A stretch of 7,275 bases of DNA from an uncultured Clostridia bacterium (lineage in GTDB: Bacteria > Bacillota > Clostridia > TANB77 > CAG-508): positions 1-7,275 of the forward strand of contig CAPYID010000059.1 in the NCBI GenBank assembly GCA_948739805.1, written 5' to 3'. Both the position numbers and the translations under genes were made by a program. This document shows positions 1 to 4,544 of this stretch, piece after piece. Position 1 is the first letter of the stretch. Each line of letters opens with the position of its first letter. The notes beneath the pieces are model-generated. The model was not told the origin of the DNA and searched no databases. It worked only from the letters and a program-made list of their open reading frames with translations.

Positions 1-35
1 ATAGTATAAAATATGCAAAATTTTGTTTTGTTCGC

Positions 36-64
36 TTGTATTATTATAAAATATGTAGTATAGT
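36..64 (+). promoter_or_regulatory. Putative promoter of small hydrophobic gene 1
   Basis: A -35-like TTGTAT (36-41) and a -10 TATAGT (59-64) are separated by 17 bases, predicting a start near 71. An alternative is TTGTTT (23-28) with TATAAA (45-50), spacer 16. The block is identical in copy 2 except at one position, the strongest conservation in the module, which fits a control region. The -35 matches consensus weakly, so the exact start is uncertain. Confidence 0.5.
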
Positions 65-103
65 AATTAAAGATAGAAATGAGATAGCAGATATGTTGTG
101 GCT

Positions 104-145
104 ACCACTTTCAATACTCGATATATTCGAGAGCAAGGAGGTGGT
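104..145 (+). promoter_or_regulatory. 5' UTR hairpin sequestering the Shine-Dalgarno site, copy 1
   Basis: ACCACTTTC (104-112) pairs over its whole length, with two G-U pairs, with GGAGGTGGT (137-145). That second arm contains the Shine-Dalgarno sequence of the gene at 151. An inner stem, CTCGA (117-121) with TCGAG (127-131), closes the structure. Translation should be blocked while it is folded. Copy 2 forms the same structure from different bases. Several type I toxin mRNAs (for example hok and AapA1) are known to hide their ribosome site in a similar way; that this one behaves so is inference. Confidence 0.7.
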
Positions 146-150
146 TGTTT

Positions 151-252
151 ATGGGATTTATATTAACTCTAATATATGCTTTGGGATTTTCCCTAACTAT
201 AAACGTAGCCTTATTGTGTATTATATACATAATGTGGACTAATAAACAATAA
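151..252 (+). CDS. Small hydrophobic peptide, putative type I toxin (copy 1)
   Basis: This gene encodes 33 residues starting MGFILTLIYAL. It is almost wholly hydrophobic up to a short polar tail ending WTNKQ, so it would form one membrane-spanning helix. The ATG lies 9 bases after AAGGAGG (135-141), a near-perfect ribosome site locked in a hairpin. Coding status is supported by copy 2 at 1578: the alignment is ungapped, 20 of 33 residues are identical, several differences are synonymous, and both share the core NVALL-x-IIYI. The stop codon abuts the terminator of a predicted antisense RNA. I recognise no named family, and it does not look like Fst/Ldr, TxpA or BsrG. By size, hydrophobicity and context it is probably a membrane-active type I toxin. 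A small regulated membrane peptide with another role is possible. Confidence 0.72.
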   Translation: MGFILTLIYALGFSLTINVALLCIIYIMWTNKQ

Positions 253-294
253 AAAAACAACACATTCTGCTTTGGTCGGTGGAAATGTGTTGTT
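251..294 (-). terminator. Intrinsic terminator of antisense RNA 1
   Basis: AACAACACATT (256-266) and AATGTGTTGTT (284-294) form an 11-bp perfect stem. Read on the minus strand it is followed at once by a T-run that includes 251-255. On the plus strand no T-run follows (ACTAAAAT), so it works chiefly for the antisense transcript. Copy 2 keeps the stem with compensatory base changes. Confidence 0.8.
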
Positions 295-311
295 ACTAAA
301 ATGTATTTGGT

Positions 312-340
312 AGTCACATGTCTGTGACTCTCATTTTCTA
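312..340 (+). terminator. Probable 3' end hairpin of small-peptide mRNA 1
   Basis: AGTCACA (312-318) and TGTGACT (323-329) form a 7-bp stem with a TGTC loop, followed by pyrimidine-rich CTCTCATTTTCTATC. Copy 2 has a 7-bp hairpin at the same place with wholly different stem bases and the same TCTCATTTTCTATC tail. It probably ends the plus-strand mRNA, or at least protects its 3' end. The U-tract is interrupted, so termination strength is uncertain. Confidence 0.5.
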
Positions 341-345
341 TCTAT

Positions 346-374
346 ATTATACACAGATTTTTAGCAAAAGTCAA
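346..374 (-). promoter_or_regulatory. Consensus minus-strand promoter of antisense RNA 1
   Basis: Read on the minus strand, TTGACT (369-374) and a perfect TATAAT (346-351) are 17 bases apart. This is the best sigma-A-type promoter in the window. It is conserved in copy 2 with the same spacing although the spacer bases nearest the -35 differ. No minus-strand protein gene follows, so its product should be a non-coding RNA. Confidence 0.82.
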
Positions 375-389
375 ATAAAATTTTATACT
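361..389 (+). promoter_or_regulatory. Possible promoter of the dehydrogenase gene
   Basis: TTAGCA (361-366), 17 bases, then TATACT (384-389) is a fair plus-strand promoter. It overlaps the -35 of the antisense promoter on the other strand. A start near 396 would put the AAGGAG ribosome site at the very 5' end of the mRNA, which is tight. Read-through from the small-peptide mRNA is an alternative. Confidence 0.3.
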
Positions 390-410
390 AACTGTAAGGA
401 GTGGTATGTT

Positions 411-1124
411 ATGAACTTAACAGATAAAGTAGCTATTGTAACAGGGGGAAGCAATGGAATTGGTGAAGCTATTGCAAACAAATTAAAAGAATTAGGAGCT
501 AAAGTAATCATATTTGATATAAAAGAACCAAAATCTACATTTGAGTATTATAAAGTAAATATAACAAAAGATGATGAAATAAAAAAAGCTGTTAATTTAA
601 TAGACAAAATAGATATATTAGTTAATAATGCAGGAATATATTTTGAGAAATATATTGAACAAACAACGAATGAAGATATAGACAATATGGTAGATGTAAA
701 TATAAAGGGAACCTTCAAAGTTACAAGGAATTTAATTGACAAGTTAAAGGAAAACAAAGGCTGTATTGTGAATATTGCATCTTGCTTGGGATTAGTTCCA
801 GAATTAACATCACCTTTATATTGTACAACAAAGGCTGGAATTGTAATGTTTACTAAATGTTTAGCACAAGAATATGCAAATTTAGGGGTTAGAGTAAATT
901 GTGTTTTACCTGGTCCAATTTTAACAGAATTATTAGAAACAAGTTTTAAAAGTGAACAACAAAAAATAAAATGTGAAAATAGAATTCCAATAAAACGAAT
1001 TGGGACGCCAAATGAAGTAGCAAATGTAGTTGCCTTTTTATGCAGTGAGGACGCCTCATATGTAACAGGAGGAATTTATGCAGTAGATGGTGGAGTTTCT
1101 ACATCTAGTATTTATTCTAAATGA
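411..1124 (+). CDS. Short-chain dehydrogenase/reductase (classical SDR, FabG-like)
   Basis: This is a 237-residue cytoplasmic NAD(P)-dependent oxidoreductase of the classical SDR fold. The Rossmann motif TGGSNGIG is at 11-18. Asp36 at the end of the second strand favours NAD(H). NNAG is at 72-75. The catalytic residues are Asn97, Ser124, Tyr137 and Lys141, with PG at 167-168, and the C-terminus keeps the family's VTGG and DGG motifs. All key residues are present, so it should be active. The substrate cannot be told: it resembles 3-oxoacyl-ACP reductases and sugar or alcohol dehydrogenases, and no fatty-acid genes lie nearby. The start at 411 has AAGGAG (396-401) 9 bases upstream; the in-frame ATG at 318 lies inside the upstream RNA hairpin and lacks a ribosome site. 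Codon use is A-ending (10 of 17 glycines are GGA), unlike the T-ending plus-strand genes downstream. Confidence 0.93.
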   Translation: MNLTDKVAIVTGGSNGIGEAIANKLKELGAKVIIFDIKEPKSTFEYYKVNITKDDEIKKAVNLIDKIDILVNNAGIYFEKYIEQTTNEDIDNMVDVNIKGTFKVTRNLIDKLKENKGCIVNIASCLGLVPELTSPLYCTTKAGIVMFTKCLAQEYANLGVRVNCVLPGPILTELLETSFKSEQQKIKCENRIPIKRIGTPNEVANVVAFLCSEDASYVTGGIYAVDGGVSTSSIYSK

Positions 1125-1436
1125 GTTTATGTTAAATATACTCCATAATAGAACCTTAATCATTATTCTAAGACAATATTAAACAATAATTTTTAAAATA
1201 TGCTGTACAATAGCTGTACATAAATGTGCGATGTTTACACATCGCAATGAATAGTTAATAGTGAATAATGAAGAATGAATAATATCTCTTTTTTTAGAAA
1301 AGCACATTTGGAATTATCTATTATTCATTTAATATGTTTTAATATTCAACCCTATTATTTAGCTGTTTATTATTCTTTATTAAGATTTTTTGATAGTATA
1401 CTTTGTAAATTAAATTTATTACTTTACTTAGCTACA
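1125..1436. other. Intergenic region with small repeats, no convincing gene
   Basis: No supported gene lies here. A weak AT-only hairpin (1162-1167 with 1185-1190, then TTTTT) may end the dehydrogenase transcript. Further on there is a tandem GCTGTACA (1202-1209 and 1213-1220), a perfect 8-bp hairpin (1227-1246), a run of degenerate GAATA/TAATA units (1248-1283), and an 11-bp inverted repeat (1274-1284 with 1319-1329). The remainder is unstructured AT-rich DNA. The cluster looks like the remains of a small intergenic repeat element. Confidence 0.5.
1227..1246. repeat. Perfect 8-bp hairpin in intergenic repeat cluster
   Basis: TGCGATGT (1227-1234) and ACATCGCA (1239-1246) flank a TTAC loop. 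It is GC-richer than its surroundings. No T-run follows on either strand, so it is not a standard terminator. It sits directly before a stretch of GAATA-type repeats, a layout I associate with short palindromic intergenic repeats, but a genome search would be needed to show that. Confidence 0.5.
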
Positions 1437-1464
1437 AAAATATGCAAAATTTTGTTTTGTTCGC

Positions 1465-1493
1465 TTGTATTATTATAAAATATGCAGTATAGT
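1465..1493 (+). promoter_or_regulatory. Putative promoter of small hydrophobic gene 2
   Basis: TTGTAT (1465-1470), 17 bases, TATAGT (1488-1493), with one base different in the spacer from copy 1. The near-perfect conservation across an otherwise diverged repeat supports a shared control signal. The -35 is weak, and an overlapping alternative with TATAAA at 1474-1479 exists. Confidence 0.5.
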
Positions 1494-1529
1494 AATTAAA
1501 GATAGAAGTGAGATAAGTAGTTTTGTGTT

Positions 1530-1573
1530 GCCACTTTACTAACATAGTTTCGACTATGAGAAAGTGAGGTGGT
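1530..1573 (+). promoter_or_regulatory. 5' UTR hairpin sequestering the Shine-Dalgarno site, copy 2
   Basis: CCACTTTAC (1531-1539) pairs along its whole length, with G-U pairs, with GTGAGGTGG (1564-1572), which holds the ribosome site of the gene at 1578. A further G-U pair joins 1530 and 1573. An inner hairpin, CATAGT (1543-1548) and ACTATG (1553-1558), is capped by a TTCG loop. An alternative stem, CACTTT (1532-1537) with AAAGTG (1561-1566), would leave part of the ribosome site free, so two conformations are possible. Confidence 0.7.
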
Positions 1574-1577
1574 GTTT

Positions 1578-1691
1578 ATGAGTTTTATATTATTCTTAAT
1601 ATTCGCCTTAATGGCATCAGTTACTCTAAACGTAGCCTTATTGACGATTATATACATACAATATGTGAATAGAATTTTAGATAAGGAATAA
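1578..1691 (+). CDS. Small hydrophobic peptide, putative type I toxin (copy 2)
   Basis: This gene encodes 37 residues starting MSFILFLIFALM, with one predicted membrane helix and a charged tail ending LDKE. GAGGTGG (1566-1572) lies 5 bases upstream and is buried in a hairpin. It is a paralogue of the gene at 151: 20 of the 33 aligned positions are identical, without gaps, with the shared core NVALL-x-IIYI and several synonymous codon differences (for example CTA/TTA Leu and GCT/GCC Ala). The C-terminus is four residues longer. The stop codon again abuts the antisense terminator. A membrane-active toxin held in check by the antisense RNA is the likeliest reading. No known family is recognised and function is unproven. 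Confidence 0.72.
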   Translation: MSFILFLIFALMASVTLNVALLTIIYIQYVNRILDKE

Positions 1692-1739
1692 AAATAACAG
1701 CATATTCTACTTTTTGACCGAAGGGAATATGCTGTTATT
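1690..1739 (-). terminator. Intrinsic terminator of antisense RNA 2
   Basis: A 15-bp perfect stem is formed by AATAACAGCATATTC (1693-1707) and GAATATGCTGTTATT (1725-1739). On the minus strand it runs into TTTTTATTCC. It occupies the same place as the 256-294 hairpin of copy 1 but with many paired bases changed together. On the plus strand ACTATATA follows, a poor U-tract. Confidence 0.8.
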
Positions 1740-1754
1740 ACTATATAAAGTGGT

Positions 1755-1786
1755 AACCATATTCAACTATGGTTTCTCATTTTCTA
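1755..1786 (+). terminator. Probable 3' end hairpin of small-peptide mRNA 2
   Basis: AACCATA (1755-1761) and TATGGTT (1768-1774) form a 7-bp stem with a 6-base loop, followed by TCTCATTTTCTATC, the same tail as in copy 1. The stem sequence is unrelated to that of copy 1, so the structure rather than the sequence is kept. It would place the mRNA 3' end next to the antisense start. Confidence 0.5.
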
Positions 1787-1791
1787 TCTAT

Positions 1792-1820
1792 ATTATACAC
1801 AGATTTTTAGGGAAAGTCAA
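1792..1820 (-). promoter_or_regulatory. Consensus minus-strand promoter of antisense RNA 2
   Basis: Minus-strand TTGACT (1815-1820), 17 bases, TATAAT (1792-1797). The hexamers and spacing are the same as copy 1, while the part of the spacer next to the -35 differs, which points to selection on the promoter. Confidence 0.82.
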
Positions 1821-1821
1821 A

Positions 1822-1840
1822 TGAATTTCTAGAAAATTCA
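1822..1840. promoter_or_regulatory. Inverted repeat upstream of the HD-GYP gene
   Basis: TGAATTT (1822-1828) and AAATTCA (1834-1840) flank CTAGA. The repeat lies between the antisense promoter and the HD-GYP ribosome site, in the stretch where the HD-GYP promoter should be. It could be an operator or a hairpin; the T-run follows too far downstream for a classic terminator. In AT-rich DNA a chance match is possible. Confidence 0.3.
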
Positions 1841-1882
1841 GAGCAATAATATTTTTTTACTATAGGAGGATTTTATTTTTAT

Positions 1883-2560
1883 ATGAAAAAATTTATTTCG
1901 TCAGATTTAGAAAGTAATAAGGGTTCTGAAGATACTGCTGTTTTTAATTATTACAGTGACAATAATTTTTATAAAATTGAAGATATAGAAAAGTTCAGAA
2001 GTTTTAATAAGGATGCTTATACCCGTGGTCATTGTGATAGGGTTTCTGCTTATTCTGTTTTGATTGGTAAATATCTTGGTCTTCCTTCAAGTCAATTAGA
2101 CTTACTCCGTGTTGGTGGATTGTTCCATGATATTGGTAAGTCTGGCATCCCTGATAATATATTGTTTAAGAATAATAAATTAACTGATGATGAGTATTCT
2201 ACTATGAAAACTCATTCTTCTATTGGTGCTCATATATTGTCTGATTCTATTATTTTTAAAAATCTAATTCCTATTGTTGAACATCATCATGAAAGATATG
2301 ATGGTAATGGTTATCCTTCTAAACTTTCTGGTGAAAATATCCCCTATCTTGCAAGAATTACTTCTGTTTCTGATACTTTTGATGCTATGACTTCTAAAAG
2401 GTCTTACCGTGACCCCCTACCTTTGGATGTTGTTATTTCTGAGATAGAAAAGTGCAAGGGTACCCAACTAGATCCTCATATTGCAGATGTTTTTTTGGAT
2501 ATATTACATAATCATTTTGATGAAATTGAAAATATTAGAAATGAATTTCCAATAGAATAA
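1883..2560 (+). CDS. HD-GYP domain protein, probable cyclic di-GMP phosphodiesterase
   Basis: This 225-residue soluble protein is made of an HD-GYP domain after a ~40-residue unassigned N-terminus. Metal and substrate residues are all visible: His50 in GHCDRV, HD at 82-83 in FHDIGK, His111, HHE at 135-137, DG-x-GYP at 140-145, and the family motif DTFDAMTS with RSYR further on. The family hydrolyses cyclic di-GMP to pGpG or GMP; some members act on other cyclic dinucleotides. No receiver, PAS, GGDEF or membrane segment is seen, so how it senses a signal is unknown. The ATG follows AGGAGGA (1864-1870) by 12 bases. It is a single gene, converging on the ABC-F gene over a shared terminator. Glycine codons are almost all GGT (11 of 13). 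Confidence 0.93.
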   Translation: MKKFISSDLESNKGSEDTAVFNYYSDNNFYKIEDIEKFRSFNKDAYTRGHCDRVSAYSVLIGKYLGLPSSQLDLLRVGGLFHDIGKSGIPDNILFKNNKLTDDEYSTMKTHSSIGAHILSDSIIFKNLIPIVEHHHERYDGNGYPSKLSGENIPYLARITSVSDTFDAMTSKRSYRDPLPLDVVISEIEKCKGTQLDPHIADVFLDILHNHFDEIENIRNEFPIE

Positions 2561-2585
2561 AGTAATATTATTTTATATATTGATA

Positions 2586-2608
2586 AAGGCACATACATGT
2601 GCCCTTAT
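2586..2608. terminator. Bidirectional terminator between HD-GYP and ABC-F genes
   Basis: GGCACA (2588-2593) and TGTGCC (2598-2603) form a perfect stem with a TACA loop. The sequence after it is CTTATTCTATTTC on the plus strand and TTTATC on the minus strand. It sits between two converging genes, touching the ABC-F stop codon, so it probably ends both transcripts. Confidence 0.65.
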
Positions 2609-4185
2609 TCTATTTCTAGATATTCATTGTATGTACATTCTTTGTCTATTACTTTGTCAGTTTTAATATCTATTATTCTGTTTGCTACTGTTTGTGTTAA
2701 TTGATGGTCATGTGATGTGAATAATAGATTTCCTTTGAATTTAACCATAGCTTCATTTACTGATGTTATACTTTCCATGTCTAAATGGTTCGTAGGTTCA
2801 TCAAATATTAAGAAATTTGCTCCTGATAACATTAGTTTTGAAAGCACACATCTGACTTTTTCTCCTCCTGATAGCACTTTTACATTTTTTAGTGCTTCTT
2901 CTCCAGAGAATAACATTCTTCCTAAAAATCCTCTAATATATGTCTCATCTGGGTCTTTTGAGTATTGTCTTAGCCAATCTGTGATGCTTTCGTCTTGTGT
3001 AAATAAATAATTGTTGTCCTTAGGGAAGTAAGCACTTGAGATGGTTGTTCCCCAAGTTATTGTTCCTTCGTCTGGTTCTATTTCTCCTGCTATTATTTGG
3101 AATAATACTGTTTTTGCTAATTCATTGTCTGCTAAGAATGCTATTTTGTCATCACTTTTTACTGTAAATGATATATTGTCTAATATCTTTTCTCCATTTA
3201 CTGTTTTGCTTATATTTTCTACCTTTAGTATTTCTTTTCCTGGCTCTCTGTCTGGCTTAAAGTCTACATATGGATATTTTCTGTTAGATGGTTTTATTTC
3301 TTCTAGTTCTATTTTTTCTAGTGATTTTTTTCTTGATGTTGCTTGTTTTGATTTTGAAGCATTTGCACTGAATCTTGCTATAAATTCTTGTAGTTCTTTT
3401 ATTTTTTCTTCTTTCTTTTTGTTTGCATCTTTTGCTTGTCTTAATGCTAATTGACTAGATTCATACCAGAAATCATAGTTTCCTGGATATACTGTTATTT
3501 TCCCAAAGTCTACGTCTGCAATGTGTGTGCATACTTTATTTAAAAAATATCTATCGTGTGATACTACTATTACAGTGTTTTCAAAATTTATTAGGAATTC
3601 TTGTAGCCAGTTTATTGTTTTTAAGTCTAAGTCATTTGTGGGCTCGTCTAATAGTAAAATATCTGGGTTTCCAAATAAACTTTGGGCTAATAATACTTTT
3701 ACTTTGTCTTTTGCTTCTATTTCTCTCATATATTTATCATGAAGGTCACTTAGTATTCCTAAGTCATTTAATAATGTTGCTGCATCTGCTTCTGCATTCC
3801 AGCCATCTAGTTCTGCAAATTTTTCTTCTAGTTTTGCTGCTTTCATTCCATCTTCTTCTGAAAAGTCTGGTTTTGCATATATTTCTTCTTTTTCCTTCAT
3901 TATTTTATATAATTGCTCATTTCCCATGATAACTGTGTCTAATACTTTATAGTCTTCAAATGCAAAGTGATCTTGTTTTAAGACTGATAATCTTTCTGTT
4001 TTATCATGTGTAACTTCTCCTTTACTTGGTTCTATTTCTCCTGATAATACTTTTAAAAAGGTTGATTTTCCTGCTCCGTTTGCTCCTATAATTCCATAGC
4101 AATTTCCTTTTCCAAATCTAATATTTACATCTTCAAATAAGACTCTTTTCCCGAATCTTATTGTTACTCCTGTTGATACTAACAT
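2605..4185 (-). CDS. ykpA: ABC-F family ATPase, YkpA/YbiT type
   Basis: This 526-residue soluble protein has two ATP-binding domains and no membrane segments. ABC-F proteins act on ribosomes, binding near the E site; YbiT/YkpA-type members are translation factors rather than clear resistance factors. Domain 1 has Walker A GANGAGKST (34-42), a degenerate signature (about 155-163), Walker B ILLLDE (176-181) and SHD (209-211). A charged linker (about 240-305) carries RFSANASKSKQATSR, typical of this subfamily. Domain 2 has a degenerate Walker A (352-360), an intact LSGGEK (438-443), DEPTNHLD (462-469) and SHD (491-493). From memory, Bacillus YkpA has the same weakened second Walker A, so this is likely a subfamily trait. 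The start overlaps the hepT stop by 7 bases, with AAGGAG inside the hepT end, implying coupled translation. Confidence 0.93.
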   Translation of the reverse strand: MLVSTGVTIRFGKRVLFEDVNIRFGKGNCYGIIGANGAGKSTFLKVLSGEIEPSKGEVTHDKTERLSVLKQDHFAFEDYKVLDTVIMGNEQLYKIMKEKEEIYAKPDFSEEDGMKAAKLEEKFAELDGWNAEADAATLLNDLGILSDLHDKYMREIEAKDKVKVLLAQSLFGNPDILLLDEPTNDLDLKTINWLQEFLINFENTVIVVSHDRYFLNKVCTHIADVDFGKITVYPGNYDFWYESSQLALRQAKDANKKKEEKIKELQEFIARFSANASKSKQATSRKKSLEKIELEEIKPSNRKYPYVDFKPDREPGKEILKVENISKTVNGEKILDNISFTVKSDDKIAFLADNELAKTVLFQIIAGEIEPDEGTITWGTTISSAYFPKDNNYLFTQDESITDWLRQYSKDPDETYIRGFLGRMLFSGEEALKNVKVLSGGEKVRCVLSKLMLSGANFLIFDEPTNHLDMESITSVNEAMVKFKGNLLFTSHDHQLTQTVANRIIDIKTDKVIDKECTYNEYLEIE

Positions 4186-4544
4186 TTTTTATCTCCTTCC
4201 AATATTTCTTCTAAATCTCTTTTTAATTGCACTATATCTTTTTTTATAATATCCCATATAAAATTTAATTTTACCCCTTCATAATCATGTACTATCTTGT
4301 TCCTTAAATTTTTTATAACAATCCATTCTATGTTTGGATGTCTTTCCATTGTTTCTTTACTTATATTCTTTACCACTTCACCTATTTGGCTAATAGCAAA
4401 AACAGTAGCATCTATTTTTTCTTCATTATCAGCAAATGACTTAAAGTCGCAATTATGCGTATATCTTAGTGTTTTGTCTATATATTCTATCATCTTTTTT
4501 AATGAAATAGTTTCTTTATTTTTCATATGTATATATTTTTTCAC
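4179..4544 (-). CDS. HepT-like (DUF86) protein, orphan HEPN-type RNase toxin homologue
   Basis: This is an all-helical protein of 121 residues from a GTG at 4544, or 115 from ATG 4526. It has the HEPN catalytic motif R-x4-H-x-Y (Arg81, His86, Tyr88 in RNKIVHDY) and the family's IGEVVKNIS and IEW-x3-NLRNKIVHDYEGV segments. HepT is the RNase toxin of the MntA-HepT system, whose MntA nucleotidyltransferase modifies that Tyr. No nucleotidyltransferase gene is next to it here, so it is an orphan, kept intact or serving another role. The start is unsettled: GGAG (4557-4560) is ideally spaced for ATG 4548, which opens a 10-codon ORF in another frame; GTG 4544 is 12 bases from it; and ATG 4526 fits the family's usual N-terminus but lacks its own ribosome site. 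It overlaps ykpA downstream by 7 bases. Confidence 0.82.
   Translation of the reverse strand: MKKYIHMKNKETISLKKMIEYIDKTLRYTHNCDFKSFADNEEKIDATVFAISQIGEVVKNISKETMERHPNIEWIVIKNLRNKIVHDYEGVKLNFIWDIIKKDIVQLKRDLEEILEGDKKC

Larger units (their letters stand above)
251..340 (-). ncRNA. Predicted antisense RNA (antitoxin), copy 1
   Basis: A consensus minus-strand promoter (346-374) should start an RNA near 339-340 that runs leftward. It would pass through a small hairpin (312-329) and end at a strong intrinsic terminator (hairpin 256-294 plus a T-run). The product is about 90 nt and fully complementary to the 3' end and 3' UTR of the small-peptide mRNA. Convergent overlap at 3' ends is the arrangement of known clostridial type I systems. 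The transcript is predicted, not observed. The left boundary is set by the U-tract and the right one by promoter spacing, so each could be off by a few bases. Confidence 0.68.
8..382 (+). repeat. Direct repeat, copy 1: type I toxin-antitoxin-like module
   Basis: This segment aligns end to end with 1437-1831 in the same orientation. The first ~65 bases (12-76 against 1441-1505) are almost identical, and the last ~45 (331-376 against 1777-1822) nearly so. The interior, with the small gene and the hairpins, has diverged but keeps its layout. The order is promoter, Shine-Dalgarno hairpin, 33-codon gene, bidirectional hairpin, second hairpin and minus-strand promoter. The homology starts within a few bases of the window edge, so more may lie to the left. 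The repeat is seen directly; the toxin-antitoxin reading is inference from architecture. Confidence 0.85.
1690..1786 (-). ncRNA. Predicted antisense RNA (antitoxin), copy 2
   Basis: Transcription from the minus-strand promoter at 1792-1820 should begin near 1785. It would end at the hairpin 1693-1739 followed by a T-run, giving about 95-100 nt, all complementary to the 3' end of the small-peptide mRNA. It also carries ACCACTTT (complement of 1747-1754), which can pair with the ribosome site of the peptide mRNA and so might add a second contact. Existence and ends are predicted from promoter and terminator only. Confidence 0.68.
1437..1831 (+). repeat. Direct repeat, copy 2: type I toxin-antitoxin-like module
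   Basis: This is the second copy of the module at 8-382, same orientation, shifted by 1429 bases at its left end. Left-end homology begins sharply at the run of A at 1437 and fades after about 1822-1831. Every element of copy 1 recurs in the same order. The copies differ most inside paired regions, where changes are compensated, and in the peptide gene. With copy 1 it brackets the dehydrogenase gene as direct repeats. Confidence 0.85.

Noticed and set aside
36..242. Plus-strand ORF of 68 codons overlapping small gene 1
   Set aside because: It runs through the promoter, the ribosome-site hairpin and the small gene in another frame, has no ribosome site, and is not preserved in copy 2.
111..317. 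Minus-strand ORF of 68 codons opposite small gene 1
   Set aside because: Its start lies inside the antisense RNA and it crosses that RNA's terminator; no ribosome site and no counterpart in copy 2.
318..410. N-terminal extension of the dehydrogenase to an ATG at 318
   Set aside because: The extension covers the 3' hairpin and the antisense promoter, adds residues foreign to the SDR family, and lacks a ribosome site; ATG 411 has AAGGAG at good spacing.
1162..1194. Terminator after the dehydrogenase (ATTATT/AATAAT then TTTTT)
   Set aside because: Six A-T-only pairs with a 17-base loop are too weak in such AT-rich DNA to call as a separate feature; it is only mentioned in the intergenic entry.
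1275..1478. ORF of 67 codons before copy 2
   Set aside because: AT-rich, starts in an inverted repeat, has no ribosome site and ends inside the conserved promoter of copy 2. It is hydrophobic only because of the base composition.
2717..3929. Several plus-strand ORFs inside the ABC-F gene
   Set aside because: Shadows of the minus-strand ykpA gene, which has full family motifs.
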